DNA of 64,000 nt from Usnea hakonensis (Eukaryota; Ascomycota; Lecanoromycetes; Lecanorales; Parmeliaceae). Shown here piece by piece: positions 45,501 to 57,489 of the stretch (position 1 is the stretch's first letter; the number at the start of each line of letters is the position of its first letter). The DNA lies in the NCBI GenBank assembly GCA_013423325.1, contig BLJB01000127.1:372001-436000 (forward strand), in the 5' to 3' direction. The notes beneath the pieces are model-generated. The model had not been told where the DNA came from. It made no database searches and worked only from the letters and a program-made list of their open reading frames with translations. The position numbers and the translations under genes were made by a program.

Positions 45501-48500
45501 TAATCAAGAATACCAAGGTCCGCCCAACCAGAGCGACGGAATGGCGCCAGCAAAACGCTCACCGATGTTGCCTTCACTGAACACTGATAGAGAGGCTCCT
45601 CAGTATGAGTCTGACAGACTACGCAGAGAGATTGTGCGAGAATTGAGTCCCATGATTTCGAGCGAGCCAACAACCGCGCAGTCGGATTACAGCAACTACG
45701 AAAATACTTCGAGATTGTCCTCGAACCAAAGCTTACCGCGTCCAGGCTACGAGAGCGGAGTCCTTCCAAAAGAATATGAGAGCTATTGGAATGATCCCAA
45801 CAGCGACGACGACATAAGCCACTTCGCCGGTGGGCCAGATCGGCTAGAAGATGCCACCACTGCACACCGCCAGCAAGGCGCCGCTGTTATCGGTGAACCT
45901 TTGATTCCACGTCACCTCGACCAAGGTATTCCTCCAGGTGAACCCTTGCACTTAAGTCAACCAACAGAGAACTCACCCTCCGATCCGACGATCATAGGCG
46001 AAGGCTCCCAAGACCGTCCTCAGGTGCTACAGCATCGATTCTCGTGGGAGCAACCATTGCAATCTCCACAACCCATTCCTGCAGGTCCAGACACCACTCA
46101 CGAAGCCTTAGCTTCCTCAATGGTTGAGTCACCGAAATTTGCAGAGTCAAACACTGTTGATGAAGCGCCAGACGGTCCAGTGTCGGACTTCTTAAAGACT
46201 GCGGTATATCCTGAGGGTCAATCTTTCCGGCCTCAACATCCTGGCGAAGCTTACCAAGTGTCTGGATCGCCTATCAATGTAGATGCGCCTGAAAAACTAA
46301 AGACGAAAACAATTGATCAGGAAGTTCCCTTTCCCGCCAGTCGAAATATATTAGGTCTGCAAGATGAGACAGTAGGTTTTGAGAGAGAATTGCCAGAACA
46401 CAGCCCTGGCTTAGAGGTAGCACCGTCATCACTAGAAAACGAACACGCAAAGAACACGGAATCTGGCTATGATAATGACACGAACTTTATGGGCCAAGAG
46501 AGCCCAATGCTGCAGAGTGAAGGGAGGCAGAACATCGAGCCTCCTGTTCTCGAGCCTTCCCTACCAGAGCCTCCTATTCATGACCCAGCTCCAAAGCTCA
46601 GTGCTCGCGACGATGGGCTACCTCTACCAGCTCCAAATTTTCAACCAAAGATCACAGCTTTCCGGGAAATACTTGCCTTGAAATCCCCATCTGAACGCAT
46701 CCGAGCCTATGACGACACTCGAGAGCAGTTTGCCAACCAGAACACTGGCCTTGCGCATTGGCTTGCTATCACGGCGAATAACCTCCCCGAGCATGCAGAT
46801 TTATGGGACAATCCTACACGTCGTCCTGCTTTCCAGGTTCACAAGCCGTCTCCCTCAAGGTCGAAGTTCAGCGGGCTACTGCAAAGTGGAGGTCATTCTA
46901 GTCAGCCATACCCAAACAACGCACAGTCAGCGCTAGCAAGTGCTGGTCCTCTGGGCAATACTTCGTCCTATGGATATTCGCCGTCTGGAGGGTCGAGTGG
47001 CAAACTCTCCAGTCAGCAAGTTCAGGCGAAGGGCAAAGATCTATTGCATACTGCAGGCGTTTTTGGAGGAAAAGCAAACGTTGCTGCGAAGGGTTTGTTC
47101 TCCAAGGGCAAAAGCAAGCTTAGGGGCAGCAGCGGTGTGGAAAAGGTATAACTTTTTCCTTTGCATGTGGTCCCTACTTTGATCCTTTTCCAATCAATGT
47201 TTCTATACCTGCTGCCTTGGCAAACGGGAGATTCTGAATTTAGTAGATGTAATTTTATCAGCAGAAACGAATGTCAGAATCTCGGTCGAGTACCGATCGA
47301 TCGCCGTTCACTGAGATTCTCTCTTCTGTTATATAACTGACTTTTGTTTCTCCAAATGCAGTAATTGATACTTGTGTTGTGTCAGGCTCCTCCCGCTCTA
47401 CCCCAAACCTATGACTCCGAGCCCCGAGGAATGCAGCAACAACCAAGGATCATCGAGGCATCGCTCCCCGTTCAACGCGCTAGCAGAGCCACAAGCCCGT
47501 CTGATGTTCAAGGAACCCATGACATGTGTGCCGACAATGATAGAACTACAGTCAAAACCAGCGTACTGCCTCAAGGAGACTCTCCTGCCATTGTTAGAAG
47601 AGTCGACGCCGTATTAGCCGCTAAGGAATCTTCACACCACCATGACGTCCTAAATGAAACAACGATCAGAGCACCAATTCAAGACCATCAGCTATTGCCA
47701 CAATCTTCTGAGCAAACATTGCTCCAAGATACGCCTTCTCTTGAAAGTTACACGCAGAGTCAGGAAGGCGATGACGAGCGTAGCGAGGAATCCGATCCTA
47801 CAACCCAAGAACACCCCCCTCGAGCTTCCAGTTTGTATCTCAAAGGAATTACTCGCCAGAAACAGAGTCATTCTCCCCAAGCCCTAGCAGGCGCAGGAGA
47901 CAATGCTTTAAACTTTCCCAAAGAACTGCCTTTAGTAGATTCCTACGCTGGGTCTTCTAAAGAAGTCCAGACCCCTCGGTCCGCTACCAGCAGCAATAAG
48001 ACACCAACCCAAGCAACTTTCACAGATACAGGCCAACCTGCTATACCAGCTACGTTTCCCGTTTCAACAGACGGAACCAGCACTCGGCATCATAGAGGCG
48101 CGGAAACATCTCCAATATCCTCTTCTCAGCCGCAGTCAGGTTTTGCTACCACAACTTCGAGCAACGGCCGTCGAGGTCAAGAGCCTGAAGCCGGTCCAAG
48201 ATTTTCCCAGGATTCCGAAGGCACGTTCCATACAGCAGATAGCGGAGACGGCCTTCTTGAAAATTCATCGCCAAAAATGCAGAGACCTGAATATCATCCA
48301 GCCGGCCGCGATCTGTATCCACAAGTTCCTACGGATGAGAATATGCCGCATCAGTCAGAGACATATCAAAGGAACTTTAAGAATTCGCCGACGAAGGTCC
48401 AAAATAGTACGCCAACCATCTTGGCGCGCGATTCTATGAATTCTCAACTACCAGCTCGAGACTACTCTTGGAGAGGACCAAGTATTGACAGTGAAGCCAG

Positions 48501-50500
48501 TCGTATGAATTTCGATCATCCACCATCCCCTTTGACGCCACGACAGCCAATCAATTATGATGCTCCGGAACAGAGAGGGCGAAGTGGTCCTATTCATTAC
48601 GGCATCGACCATGATTTTGACCGACCAAACGATACGGAACACCCTCGGAGCCGTTCGCCATCGTACTCTAGACTGTCACAAGATACACGACGATCACAGG
48701 ATTCCCGTCCATCTATAGACCCCAACATCCTCGATCACCCTGCTTTCCGCGCAGTTGCAGAGGGTAACGGTATGCCTGCGCAAGATTATGGTAGGCGGCT
48801 CACGCGGGAAGAGGACTTAGATTCACGCCACCAGACAGCAGAGCAAATGATTGTAGGCAGTGGGCCACCTATAGGGAGACGTTCGGAAAGCAAACCACAA
48901 TCTAAGCGGGGCTCAAGAAGCTCAGCGTTCTTCAAAGCCTTCACCAGCCCGTCGAAATCAGACCAACCCCCTTTGCCAAACGCCGCAGATAGCCAAGCCA
49001 GCTCGTCTCCCAGAAATTCTCCTGCCGTTGGGGACAGGAAGAGCAAAACGTTCAGCATCTTCCATTCTCGTAGTGGGAACAAGGGGAGTAGAAGTGGAGA
49101 AAGTCGTGGTACAGAGAATATGACACCTCGGGCCGCTCCACCTCGAAGTTCTTTTACACAAGTCGGTCCAGTGACACCAAGGCCCGTTGAAGAAGATATG
49201 TCTCCAAAAGTTGTATCGAGCAAACAGAACAAGAAACTGCAAAGGGCGTCGACGTCCTCAAAGCCAGAACCAGACGGTGGAAAAAAGAAGAGGTTCTCGG
49301 CGATTGGGGTAAGGAGCCAGACTTTCGTGGAGCAATCAATTTACTAATCTATTTCAGACACTTTTCGGAGGTCGAAAGCGACAGAGCCCCACTCAGCAGT
49401 CTCATGTTTCCCCTCAGCAGTCTTTCCAGCATTCTTCCCCAATTCAGACGCAACAGCGCGGAGCAAACAACAGCGTCCAGCAGCAAAGATCCCGACAAGA
49501 TGACTATGGAACGCCCAGGGAAGATTACATTCAGCCACCTCACGAAGGTTACTATGCCCCCAGTCGCCGGGATGGGGGATCTTCCCAAACCGCTGGTGCA
49601 TATCGTTCGCCCAATTCTGCATCGCGACGAAATGGGCAATCACACTCAAGAGCTCCAGACCCTCCAGCTTATGTACAGGACTCCGCCTTACGAGTCCGTC
49701 AGCTAATGTCGCCGGTTGAACAGCCTAACACTGCAATCCTACCACAAAACTCAACCTTCCCTCAACGCAGCCCTCAGCATCCATCATCTGGTATGCTCAG
49801 TTCATCCACCTCTAACCAAACAAATACCGGTGAAGTTATGCCGCAGACACCTGAGCCCCAAACCAAGGCGTCAGGCAGTTCTTGGACACGCTTCTCTACT
49901 CATTCCCGATCCAAGAGCCGGCAAGAGCAAGCACGAACTCCATCCAATGGGGCGCTGTCATCCCCGCCTCTGAAACATTACGCACCTGCGCCCCCATCCA
50001 ACAACGCTGCGGCCGTCCGCCAATTTCCAGAAACAGGGCGCCGAGAGTCTCCACCCCCGCCTCCTCCGCCACCCAAGGATGACTGGCACCGCGCTCGTCC
50101 CCGCGACACCTCCACTCTCTCACCCCCACGAACGAATCAAGACGCGCGCCACTCGCCAACTCCTTCCCAATCCTCTCCACCCCACGTCTCCTCTCACCAA
50201 CGCCAATCACTCCCTCCCCTTCAAACAAACATGCGCGGCAACACCTCCCGCAATAGCGCGATCATCGGCTCCGGTAGAACGATGACCCCAGAGGAAAAGC
50301 GCAAGTCGCGCCAGCTCGAGATTGAGAGGAGTACCATTCCGCCGCCACAGGGTCCTCCTCCGCGGAGCAACGCACCCGGATATGCGCGGGAGGAATGGGG
50401 GCGTGTTGGTGAGGATGATGATGATGCGGAGCCGGTTATGTCGGCGACGAGTTTCCCGGGACAGATGTGGCAGCCGAGTTATGCGCATTGGGAGGATTGA
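42598..50500 (+). CDS. Giant intrinsically disordered protein, 2537 aa
   Basis: Three exons (42598-47145, 47386-49308, 49358-50500) join in phase 0 into one frame. The start at 42598 (MSHQTPAGGQSASF) is the first ATG; the frame stays open further upstream. The protein is rich in Ser, Pro, Gln and Glu and almost entirely low-complexity. Conserved-looking islands are KKWVEAKSYSYDGDDWGEVD (residues about 23-42), VRPADIYRRMQEERERER (about 340), ITAFREILALKSPSERIRAY then GLAHWLAITANNLPEH (about 1350-1400), KGKDLLHTAGVFGGKANVAA (about 1480), and MTPEEKRKSRQLEIERS (near 2465). The pattern suggests a scaffold with short binding motifs. I do not recognise the family. Intron 1 (240 nt) is long for this window. 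Confidence 0.85.
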
Positions 50501-51203
50501 TATACTGTATATGCCTCGAATGGGATGTCCGTGCATGCCCGTCTGCCCTGCTTTTTCTTCCTTCTTCCTTTCTAATGTTGAATGGAAAGCGTGCATAGAT
50601 ACCAATCCGGAGTTCGAACTCTGGCATCTAGGATTGCTGGGAATGCAAAGCCTAGTGTCGAGGAGTTGTGAGTGAATATGTAATTATTGCAATACACTAT
50701 GCCATTATTCAACAATGTGCTTCTCTTGTTATCATTCTTGTGGTCTCGTCTGTACCTACCTACGTACATATAACATTCAATGCCGGTGTTCAAAGGTAGC
50801 TCTGTGGTTAGTTGGTGGTTTTGTTGGTGCAGAGCGTAGAGGTTCATGATTGATGGTAGTCAATTGCTAGATACTTTGTGTATTGCTGCCGGTCTTATAC
50901 AAGAGTAGAGTAGGCAGTTGACCCTGTCGGCCAGCTCGATTAGCTACCCTTTTGCGCCTTGGGGGATCAGATGGAAATTCGATAGACGGAAATTGAAATT
51001 AGCGAGAGGCTATTTGGAGCAGTTGATTATATTCAGACCCGCCTCTGTACAATATACACAGCAAGCAGAGGGGTATCATAATTCTTCCAATCCAAATCAT
51101 CCATCCCAGAATTCGAGGCACAACAAGACGCAAAACGCTCTTCGGGCGCTCGTTGCCGTTTTGCTCTTCACTACAACCGCCTCTTCGCTCCTTCGATTTA
51201 CTC
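50501..51203. other. Intergenic region between convergent genes
   Basis: This is the shared 3' region of the giant gene (plus) and VAM7 (minus). No gene is supported; the plus frame starting at 50918 is a shadow that runs into VAM7 coding sequence. Confidence 0.5.
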
Positions 51204-52280
51204 TCAAGATATCTTCCCGATCCGCTTCCTCGCCACATCCATCTTGCCCTGCACCCTTGTCACATCCTCGTCCAGCATCCCCAGCATTTCATTCTGCACC
51301 TCCAACTCCTCCTGAATCTGTATCCCCAGCTCCTTCTGCCGCGCCACCGCCCGCGCCAGCACCATCACGTCCTCGTCCTGCTCCTGCATCATCTGTTTCT
51401 GCAACTGCACCACGCCCTGGTTATCGAGCGCGCGCGTCCGATCGCTCTCTTTGCCCAGCACGCGGCCCGAGGCCGGTTTTGCGGGACCGCCGAGCAGGGC
51501 TGTGGTTTCGGATTTATCCGCGACGGTCCTGTCGACGGCGGATTTGGCCACCATCGCCGAGAGCAGGTTTTCGAGCCCGTCTTTTTCGCGCTTGGCGCTC
51601 GAGAGGAGGTCGCGGCGCCGGCGGAGCTCGCCCTCGCCGAGTTTGGGACCGCCCCAGGAGGTGGCGGAGGATATATTTGCGAGGCCGGTGTCGAGCGTTT
51701 GGATCATGGTGCCTGCTCGGACGAGGAATTTCTTGGCTTGGGCCGAGGCATCGTGCTGGGCTTGCGTTGTGGAGGCCTGGTCCCGCCGCGTGAGATGGAG
51801 CCGGGCGTCGTGTAGTTGCGCTTTCAGGTCTCGGTGGTGATCGAGCCAGACGACGGGGTCTGTGATCGGTTGGTTGCTACCGGGCCCGTGTAGGGCGCCG
51901 TGGAGCGTCGATGTGCTTGAGCGCGAGATGGTGTTGCTGGGTAGATTGAGAAAAGTCCGCCATGCACTGGTGTTTCGCCACCTTTCATCACCCGATTCAT
52001 TTATCGTCTTGAGGTATGTTTCGAGTCCTTTGCGGCGTTCTTCTGTTAGTTCGGGGGAGGACGTCGTGCGGGTAAACCATGATTTAGAGGGTAGCGGGAC
52101 CGGTGGGATAGCACCAGCTTCGGATGTAAGGATACTGTGGAGAGTGGTAAAGTCTGAGTAACGTTTTTGTAGAATGAAGGATCGGAGGGGAAGACGGAGA
52201 GTAATGTTGTAGATGGTGTAAGGTTTAGAGGTGGAAGACAATTGGGTGTTGGGGATGGAAATCTCGACTGGCTGGGTCAT
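51204..52280 (-). CDS. VAM7: Vacuolar Qc-SNARE Vam7 (PX domain)
   Basis: This is a single exon of 358 aa. An N-terminal PX domain (residues about 3-115) includes YTIYNITLRLP and FILQKRYSDFTTLH, the RYSDF motif that binds phosphatidylinositol 3-phosphate. The C-terminus is a Qc-SNARE helix (about 295-355), with VLARAVARQKELGIQIQEEL and EMLGMLDEDVTRVQGKMD. There is no transmembrane segment, as expected for Vam7, which is recruited to the vacuole by its PX domain for homotypic fusion. The region is GC-rich, which creates long open frames on the opposite strand. Confidence 0.94.
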   Translation of the reverse strand: MTQPVEISIPNTQLSSTSKPYTIYNITLRLPLRSFILQKRYSDFTTLHSILTSEAGAIPPVPLPSKSWFTRTTSSPELTEERRKGLETYLKTINESGDERWRNTSAWRTFLNLPSNTISRSSTSTLHGALHGPGSNQPITDPVVWLDHHRDLKAQLHDARLHLTRRDQASTTQAQHDASAQAKKFLVRAGTMIQTLDTGLANISSATSWGGPKLGEGELRRRRDLLSSAKREKDGLENLLSAMVAKSAVDRTVADKSETTALLGGPAKPASGRVLGKESDRTRALDNQGVVQLQKQMMQEQDEDVMVLARAVARQKELGIQIQEELEVQNEMLGMLDEDVTRVQGKMDVARKRIGKIS

Positions 52281-52677
52281 TATGAAGTTCTACCGTGGAT
52301 GCATTCAACGTGATTTCGCTTTTCGATTTGGACAAGGAAAAGGAAGAAAAAAAGAAGAATTGTTCATTGTACATTGTACTTTATACATGGTTTCGGACAG
52401 TAGTATCGATTATATCTGGGACGCATCACTTGACGCGAGGAACGCTAACTGGCAACGGTAGCCTAGAAGTTCGGAAGTAGAAGTTCGGAAGCGAAAGCTT
52501 GAGAACGTTAGGTACACCAGTACAACACAGGTAGGCCTTCAACTGCGTTTGAGTTGCTACTCTCGAGTACTCTTCTTGGTGCCCTCGACAATCCTGCTCG
52601 TCGATATTTGGTCTTTTATCTCGCAGAATATCATCTGTCTCCAAGTCTATCAAGCACATGACTTTCATTTGTCTCCT
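52281..52677. other. Intergenic region
   Basis: VAM7 promoter and EB1 3' flank. A GAAGTTCGGAAG repeat pair lies at about 52467-52492. No gene is seen. Confidence 0.5.
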
Positions 52678-53763
52678 CTAGAATGTCTCCTGATCATCCA
52701 CCACTCCACCTTCTGCCTCTGCGGGTATCTCAAATCCTTCCTGCAGGATAAAAAGGGTTAGCGCCGCTCAGTCTCAACTTGAGTACGGGTACCCAGGCCA
52801 TACCTCTGTTGAATACAAGATCGCCTGAATATGCTTCACCAAGCCATCTTCCGCCTTCTCAATCTCAGGGTCTTGGTCGACAGCCTGCTGTAACAGCAAC
52901 TCGATATCTCTGAGTTTGCTGAAGTAGAAATCTCGTTCTCTCTCGAGCCCTTCGACCGTCTGCTTGAGCTGAGTATTCTCCGCCATCAGAGCCGCGGATG
53001 CACCTCCTGGCGGCTGTCTTGCTCCTCGCGCGGCTGAGATTGTTGACGTTGTTGGCGTCGTACCACGTCGAGCGGCGCTGGTGGCGCCAACACCAGCACC
53101 GGAAGTACGCGAAGACGCTGGTGTTGGGGCAGAGGCTGCAGGAGCGCCTCCAGCCCCTTTCCGCCGAGCGAGAGCGTCATAGTCGCCACCTGGATAGTAC
53201 TGGTCCCAATAACGCTTTGACCATTGGAGAAATTCGAGGTTATCTTGCATCTTGCATTTGACCAGGGACTCGACAGGGACAGGGCGCTCGATCTGGTGCT
53301 TCGTGAAGGCACCTTGTTATCAGAACGTCAGCACAGCTGATTTGAGATAAGAAGTCTTTGGTGATACCTACTTTGGAGAATTTTGAAGTTTTGTAGATAG
53401 GCGTATTCGGTGTTGACATTAAATTTGACTCTGCTCATGGGCAAATCCTCTATTGGTCTCATTGTAAGCGCGGAAGTGGGATTCGATGGAAAGATCGGGC
53501 GCACGCACGAAATATACTGTCATAGATCTGACAGAGAGCAGCTCTGTGAAGTAGTAGTCAAATCAGTGGCTGGCTTTCTCCGTAGCTTGATACCCATGTT
53601 TGGGGGCCATACCCTGTCCCGCATTGCTCGACCTTGGTGACATTCAGCTGGAGAAGGTTATTCAACCAGGCTAATAGCTCTTGTCTGTGAGGTATCCTCT
53701 ATCAGCAAGGTCTCGCAACACCGCAGAGCTTTGGACTCGAAGGTCGCACCTTGATTCGCCCAT
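52678..53763 (-). CDS. BIM1: EB1-family microtubule plus-end protein (Bim1/Mal3)
   Basis: Six exons (53763-53750, 53684-53613, 53543-53509, 53449-53372, 53312-52804, 52740-52678) give 256 aa. The first exon is only 14 nt (MGES plus two bases). The CH domain includes RQELLAWLNNLLQLNVTKVE, RVKFNVNTEYAYLQNFKILQ, and DNLEFLQWSKRYWDQYYPG. An Ala/Ser/Thr-rich linker follows. The C-terminal EB1 domain includes NTQLKQTVEGLERERDFYFS and KLRDIELLLQQAVDQD. The tail ends DDQETF, an acidic-aromatic end like the EEY/F tail that binds CAP-Gly partners. The protein tracks growing microtubule ends. Confidence 0.95.
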
Positions 53764-54297
53764 CTTGGGCGGTCGATTGCTTGCAAGCACCACACAGACT
53801 GCACTTCGGGAGAGTTGAAAGATAGAAGAGATTTCTAATGAGAGTGATAATGAGAGAAATAGACAGAACAGGAGATTCGTGGTGTTGAAGGCGGTTAATA
53901 CGGAAGTTTACTTTATTTACCTGAGAGCAGCATCACTAAACAATCGATAGCGCTGGGCGCGGACCAATCAACGCGCTAGTCAGGTGAAGTCTTGGCATCT
54001 TTGATTGGCTTAAACTGGTTGAGTATCCCTTATGCACAATAGGATATGCACGAATGTCTAGTTGACAAATGGCTCCAATCATTTGATTATATACTTGTTA
54101 CTTATCACATTGATGACTCTCTACAGACACCACGAAAACTTGAGAACTCTTCGCCAAAATGCGGTGCATATAAACGTACCCCCTTCCTACCCAACCCGTC
54201 TCTTATTATAGTATCATGACGAAAGACATACAGTCATGATCGCATCCAAAAACGCACAATATCAATCAGTCGTCAGCTCGCTGAGTTCTACGTTGCA
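53764..54297. other. Intergenic region
   Basis: EB1 promoter on the left and the F-box gene 3' end on the right. No gene, RNA or repeat is supported. Confidence 0.5.
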
Positions 54298-56480
54298 TTA
54301 GGCCTCCAGCCATTTGATGCCAGGAAGGTCATATCCAAAATCCATGATTACAGCCCGGCCGTCTTGGCTGGTAGCAATAATGCGCCTGTAGTCTGCCTTC
54401 GCACTTAGTATCCAACTCGAAGTCCATTTGGTAAAGTTCACAATCGTTTCACCAGTTCGCACGTCGTATGCTTTCACGCTGGTGTCGTAACTGCCACTGA
54501 CGACTCTGCCACTAGCGCTGTCGAGATGCAAAGACCGAACCAGCCCTTCGTGACCCTTCATTTCGCGAACCAGTTCGCCAGTGCTTGTGTCAAATTGGTA
54601 AATGACTTGGTCGTTTCCACCAGCTAAGATGGTTCGAGAGTCGGGACTGAACTCCACACAAGCCATCCCTCTGTCTTTGCTGAGAAACTCTTTGATGCAA
54701 AGGCCAGACGTTAGGTTCCACAATTTGGCTATGCCATCACCACTGGCAGATACAACAAGATTGCCTCTTAACTGCACCGCATTCACTGGCCCTCGATGTC
54801 CACTCAATTTCTTCAGTAGCTCACCAGTGCTGCGGTCCCACAGACAGACGATTGCATCTTTCGAGCAAGACACGATGTGCTTTTCGTCAAAGCAGACATC
54901 GAGAACGCCAGCCGTGTGCTCTCGGAGCCGCCGTATAGGCCGATAACCGGCTTTAACATCCCAAATAATCAAGGTGCAGTCGGAGGATCCGGTAATCAGT
55001 ATTTCATTGTCGTATTGCAAGCACAGGATCGACCCATTATGGTACATGAAGAGCCAAGGAGCAGTGCGCTCAGGCTCGACGACAGATTGAGAAGAAAATA
55101 TCTTCGCGAACGGTCTTTGGCCTCTATCTGCCACATCTACCGGGAGTGGAGGCACTGCGGATCCAGCACCGCTGCTGGGCACTCCTATGACCTTGATGCA
55201 CTCATAGGTACGAGCGTCCCAGATCCGAACTGTCCGATCTCTAGAACCTGTCAGGATCTTATCCTCGTCGAATTGAACACAGTAGACGCTGTCGGTATGG
55301 CCTTCCAGATAGATGGCCGCGGCGTACCCGTCAATCCAGCGTTTTTGTAGAGCCTTTCGAGCTCGCCACATGCTTTTCCATTCCTGACAAGGAAACATTT
55401 TGCCAAGACCGGGGCCTAGTCCACTGCCTGCTGTGGTCGTACCCCTTTGAGATACGTCCTGAAATTCTGTATGGAAAACATCCTTCCACACGTGGCGAGA
55501 GCTAGCTGAGTGGTGCCAATCGTGTGAGACTAATTCTGCATTGAGCAACGAGCCAGCATCGAGAAAAGAGAGTATGTGTCCAATGAGTTCTTGTGGAAGA
55601 GCAGATAAGGGATCTACCCAAAAGTCAGCGCGTTGCCATTTTGATAAAGTCGTGCCTCCATACCTTGACGAACAACGGGAATATCAAAGTCGAACTCGTC
55701 CATTGTCTCTCCGCCATCCCGGACCTCGATTCCGACCCCACTTTCCGAGTCTCTGGTAACATCTGGTTCTGCTAGGGTGAGGTCACGCATAGACTCTAGG
55801 ATCTCGTTCTGAGCGGCTGCCGCTGCTCGTGCCGCTGCTCCGCTAGAAAGATTAAACGACGGTCTCAACGGTTCTGGCTCAATAGAACAGCCCGGTAATG
55901 CTGGCAAAGCAGTGAATTCGTCATCCTCGAAAATCAACGATCCATCGAATGGAGGAGGTGGTGACATGGAAGAAGACGCTATAGAAAGGCGATCCTTCCG
56001 ACTCGTACTCATGCGGCGCCGAAGCCAGCCTGGCGTATTAAAGTGAGCAGGACTTTCTTTTTCCGCGACGTAATTGGGCCCCGGCCTCGAGAAATTGTGT
56101 ATGCTGTGACCTGGCTCTCTATGGGCCGTTTTTCCGAAAGAGAGGAAGCTCTTAGTGCGCTGCGATGACGTTCTCTTGGGCTGCGATCTTGACTCGTCGT
56201 TGGTGTGACCAGGCTCGGAGATGCCTTTGCCCGTTTTCCCATGTGACGAGGTCGAGGATCTTGATGCATCCTCCGACAACTTGAGTTTATGTCCATTGTG
56301 CCCTTCGTGTGTCAAAGGCGCCGAAGATTTTGATGAAGGGACTGGAGGCTTGCGGGGCCGCGGTTTTGATGGCGCAAGGAAGCCTTCATACTCTAAGAAC
56401 AGCTCATGGGCGCCCATTTGAGACCTTTCTTTCTGTCTCTGCTTGTCTGAGAGTGTAGCTTTTTTCTCTCTTGAGAACAT
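54298..56480 (-). CDS. F-box and WD40-repeat protein
   Basis: Two exons (56480-55664, 55613-54298) encode 710 aa. The first 270 residues are Ser/Pro-rich and basic, then acidic. The intron lies just before the F-box (about 273-312), which reads LSALPQELIGHILSFLDAGS then LVSHDWHHSASSRHVWKDVF. Seven or so WD40 repeats fill the C-terminal half, with units such as GHTDSVYCVQFDEDKILTGS, RDRTVRIWD, SSDCTLIIWD, KDAIVCLWDRSTGELL and SYDTSVKAYDVRTGE. This layout fits a substrate receptor of an SCF ubiquitin ligase: the F-box binds Skp1 and the propeller binds the target. It resembles Pof1/Met30/Fbxw proteins, but which one is not clear. Confidence 0.93.
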
Positions 56481-57489
56481 TTTCGCAAACCCTAGCTGCT
56501 CTGTTCTGCTGTTATTGAATCCTTTCTTTTTTTACGCTGGGAGAAACATGATTCAACCACTGCGATAATGGTCAATTTGCTAATTGCAGTACCAGCCCGT
56601 GAATAGGCTCAAAGCTATTCCAAATCAATATTCTTCCTAGTGGAGATGGGTGTGGAGCAATCCGAATGTGTCTGACTTCTGGAGCACTCGGGGCTTTGGG
56701 GGGGCGCTGCGTTTGGAACTGCAGCGACTGGCTTCGAGACAATCAAGACAGCGAATGGTTCCGCAAGACGAAACAAGAATGTTTCTCGGGAATTGGAATA
56801 TTGGAGACTGGGATTGTATTTGAGGTGACAACATTATCACACGTGCAAGATAGGGTCATGCAAGATGGAGAAATATGTTGAGCGCATTGGGAAGCGGCGG
56901 AAATCTACCAAGATTGGTTCACGGGGGGAATTTGGATCGACGACTTTTAGATGGATACTGGATCTCGGTCTGCAAGGATCTTATGCATAAGCATACGGCA
57001 AGGTACGAGTAATCATCATCGCCCAACACAACAAAAATTGGAGAGGGGCAGCCAAACCGTATTAACACGTAGCCCTACGGAGTAGCCCTAAAGTACTCTA
57101 GAAACCTAAGACAGCCCTACAGCATTGAATCTGACCTCGAATATCTTTGTCTTTAATCTTTAGTAGCGCATCAATCAAAATCCAGTGAGCTTCTCAGGCA
57201 TGGAAAAGGGTATAAATAATATATTATTATCGATCACGGCGACCGTCGGTGCAAATTCCACAGACGATTATTATTTGACTTCCAAGCACACTGATGGTGA
57301 AACTAGCCCTGCATATCAGACGCCAATCGAGGTCCTGACGCTAAATTCTTGGCGTTCAGGACTTTTGGGCTTCATTTTATTTGTCACAGTGTGCTCGTAC
57401 TCTACTCTACGTTTACTGTTTTCAAAACACGACTCCGTCATAGAGTGCTATTATTGTTATTATTATTACCACCATCACACCGTACAATC
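56481..57489. other. Divergent intergenic region
   Basis: These 1009 bases separate the minus-strand F-box gene from a plus-strand membrane protein. They contain TACGGAGTA at 57076-57084 and a (TTA)n-like run (57450-57468) just before the second gene. The open frame at 57185-57493 is probably leader sequence. Confidence 0.45.

Noticed and set aside
51153..51815. Long plus-strand open frames opposite VAM7
   Set aside because: They are GC-driven shadows. The minus strand has a complete PX-SNARE protein.
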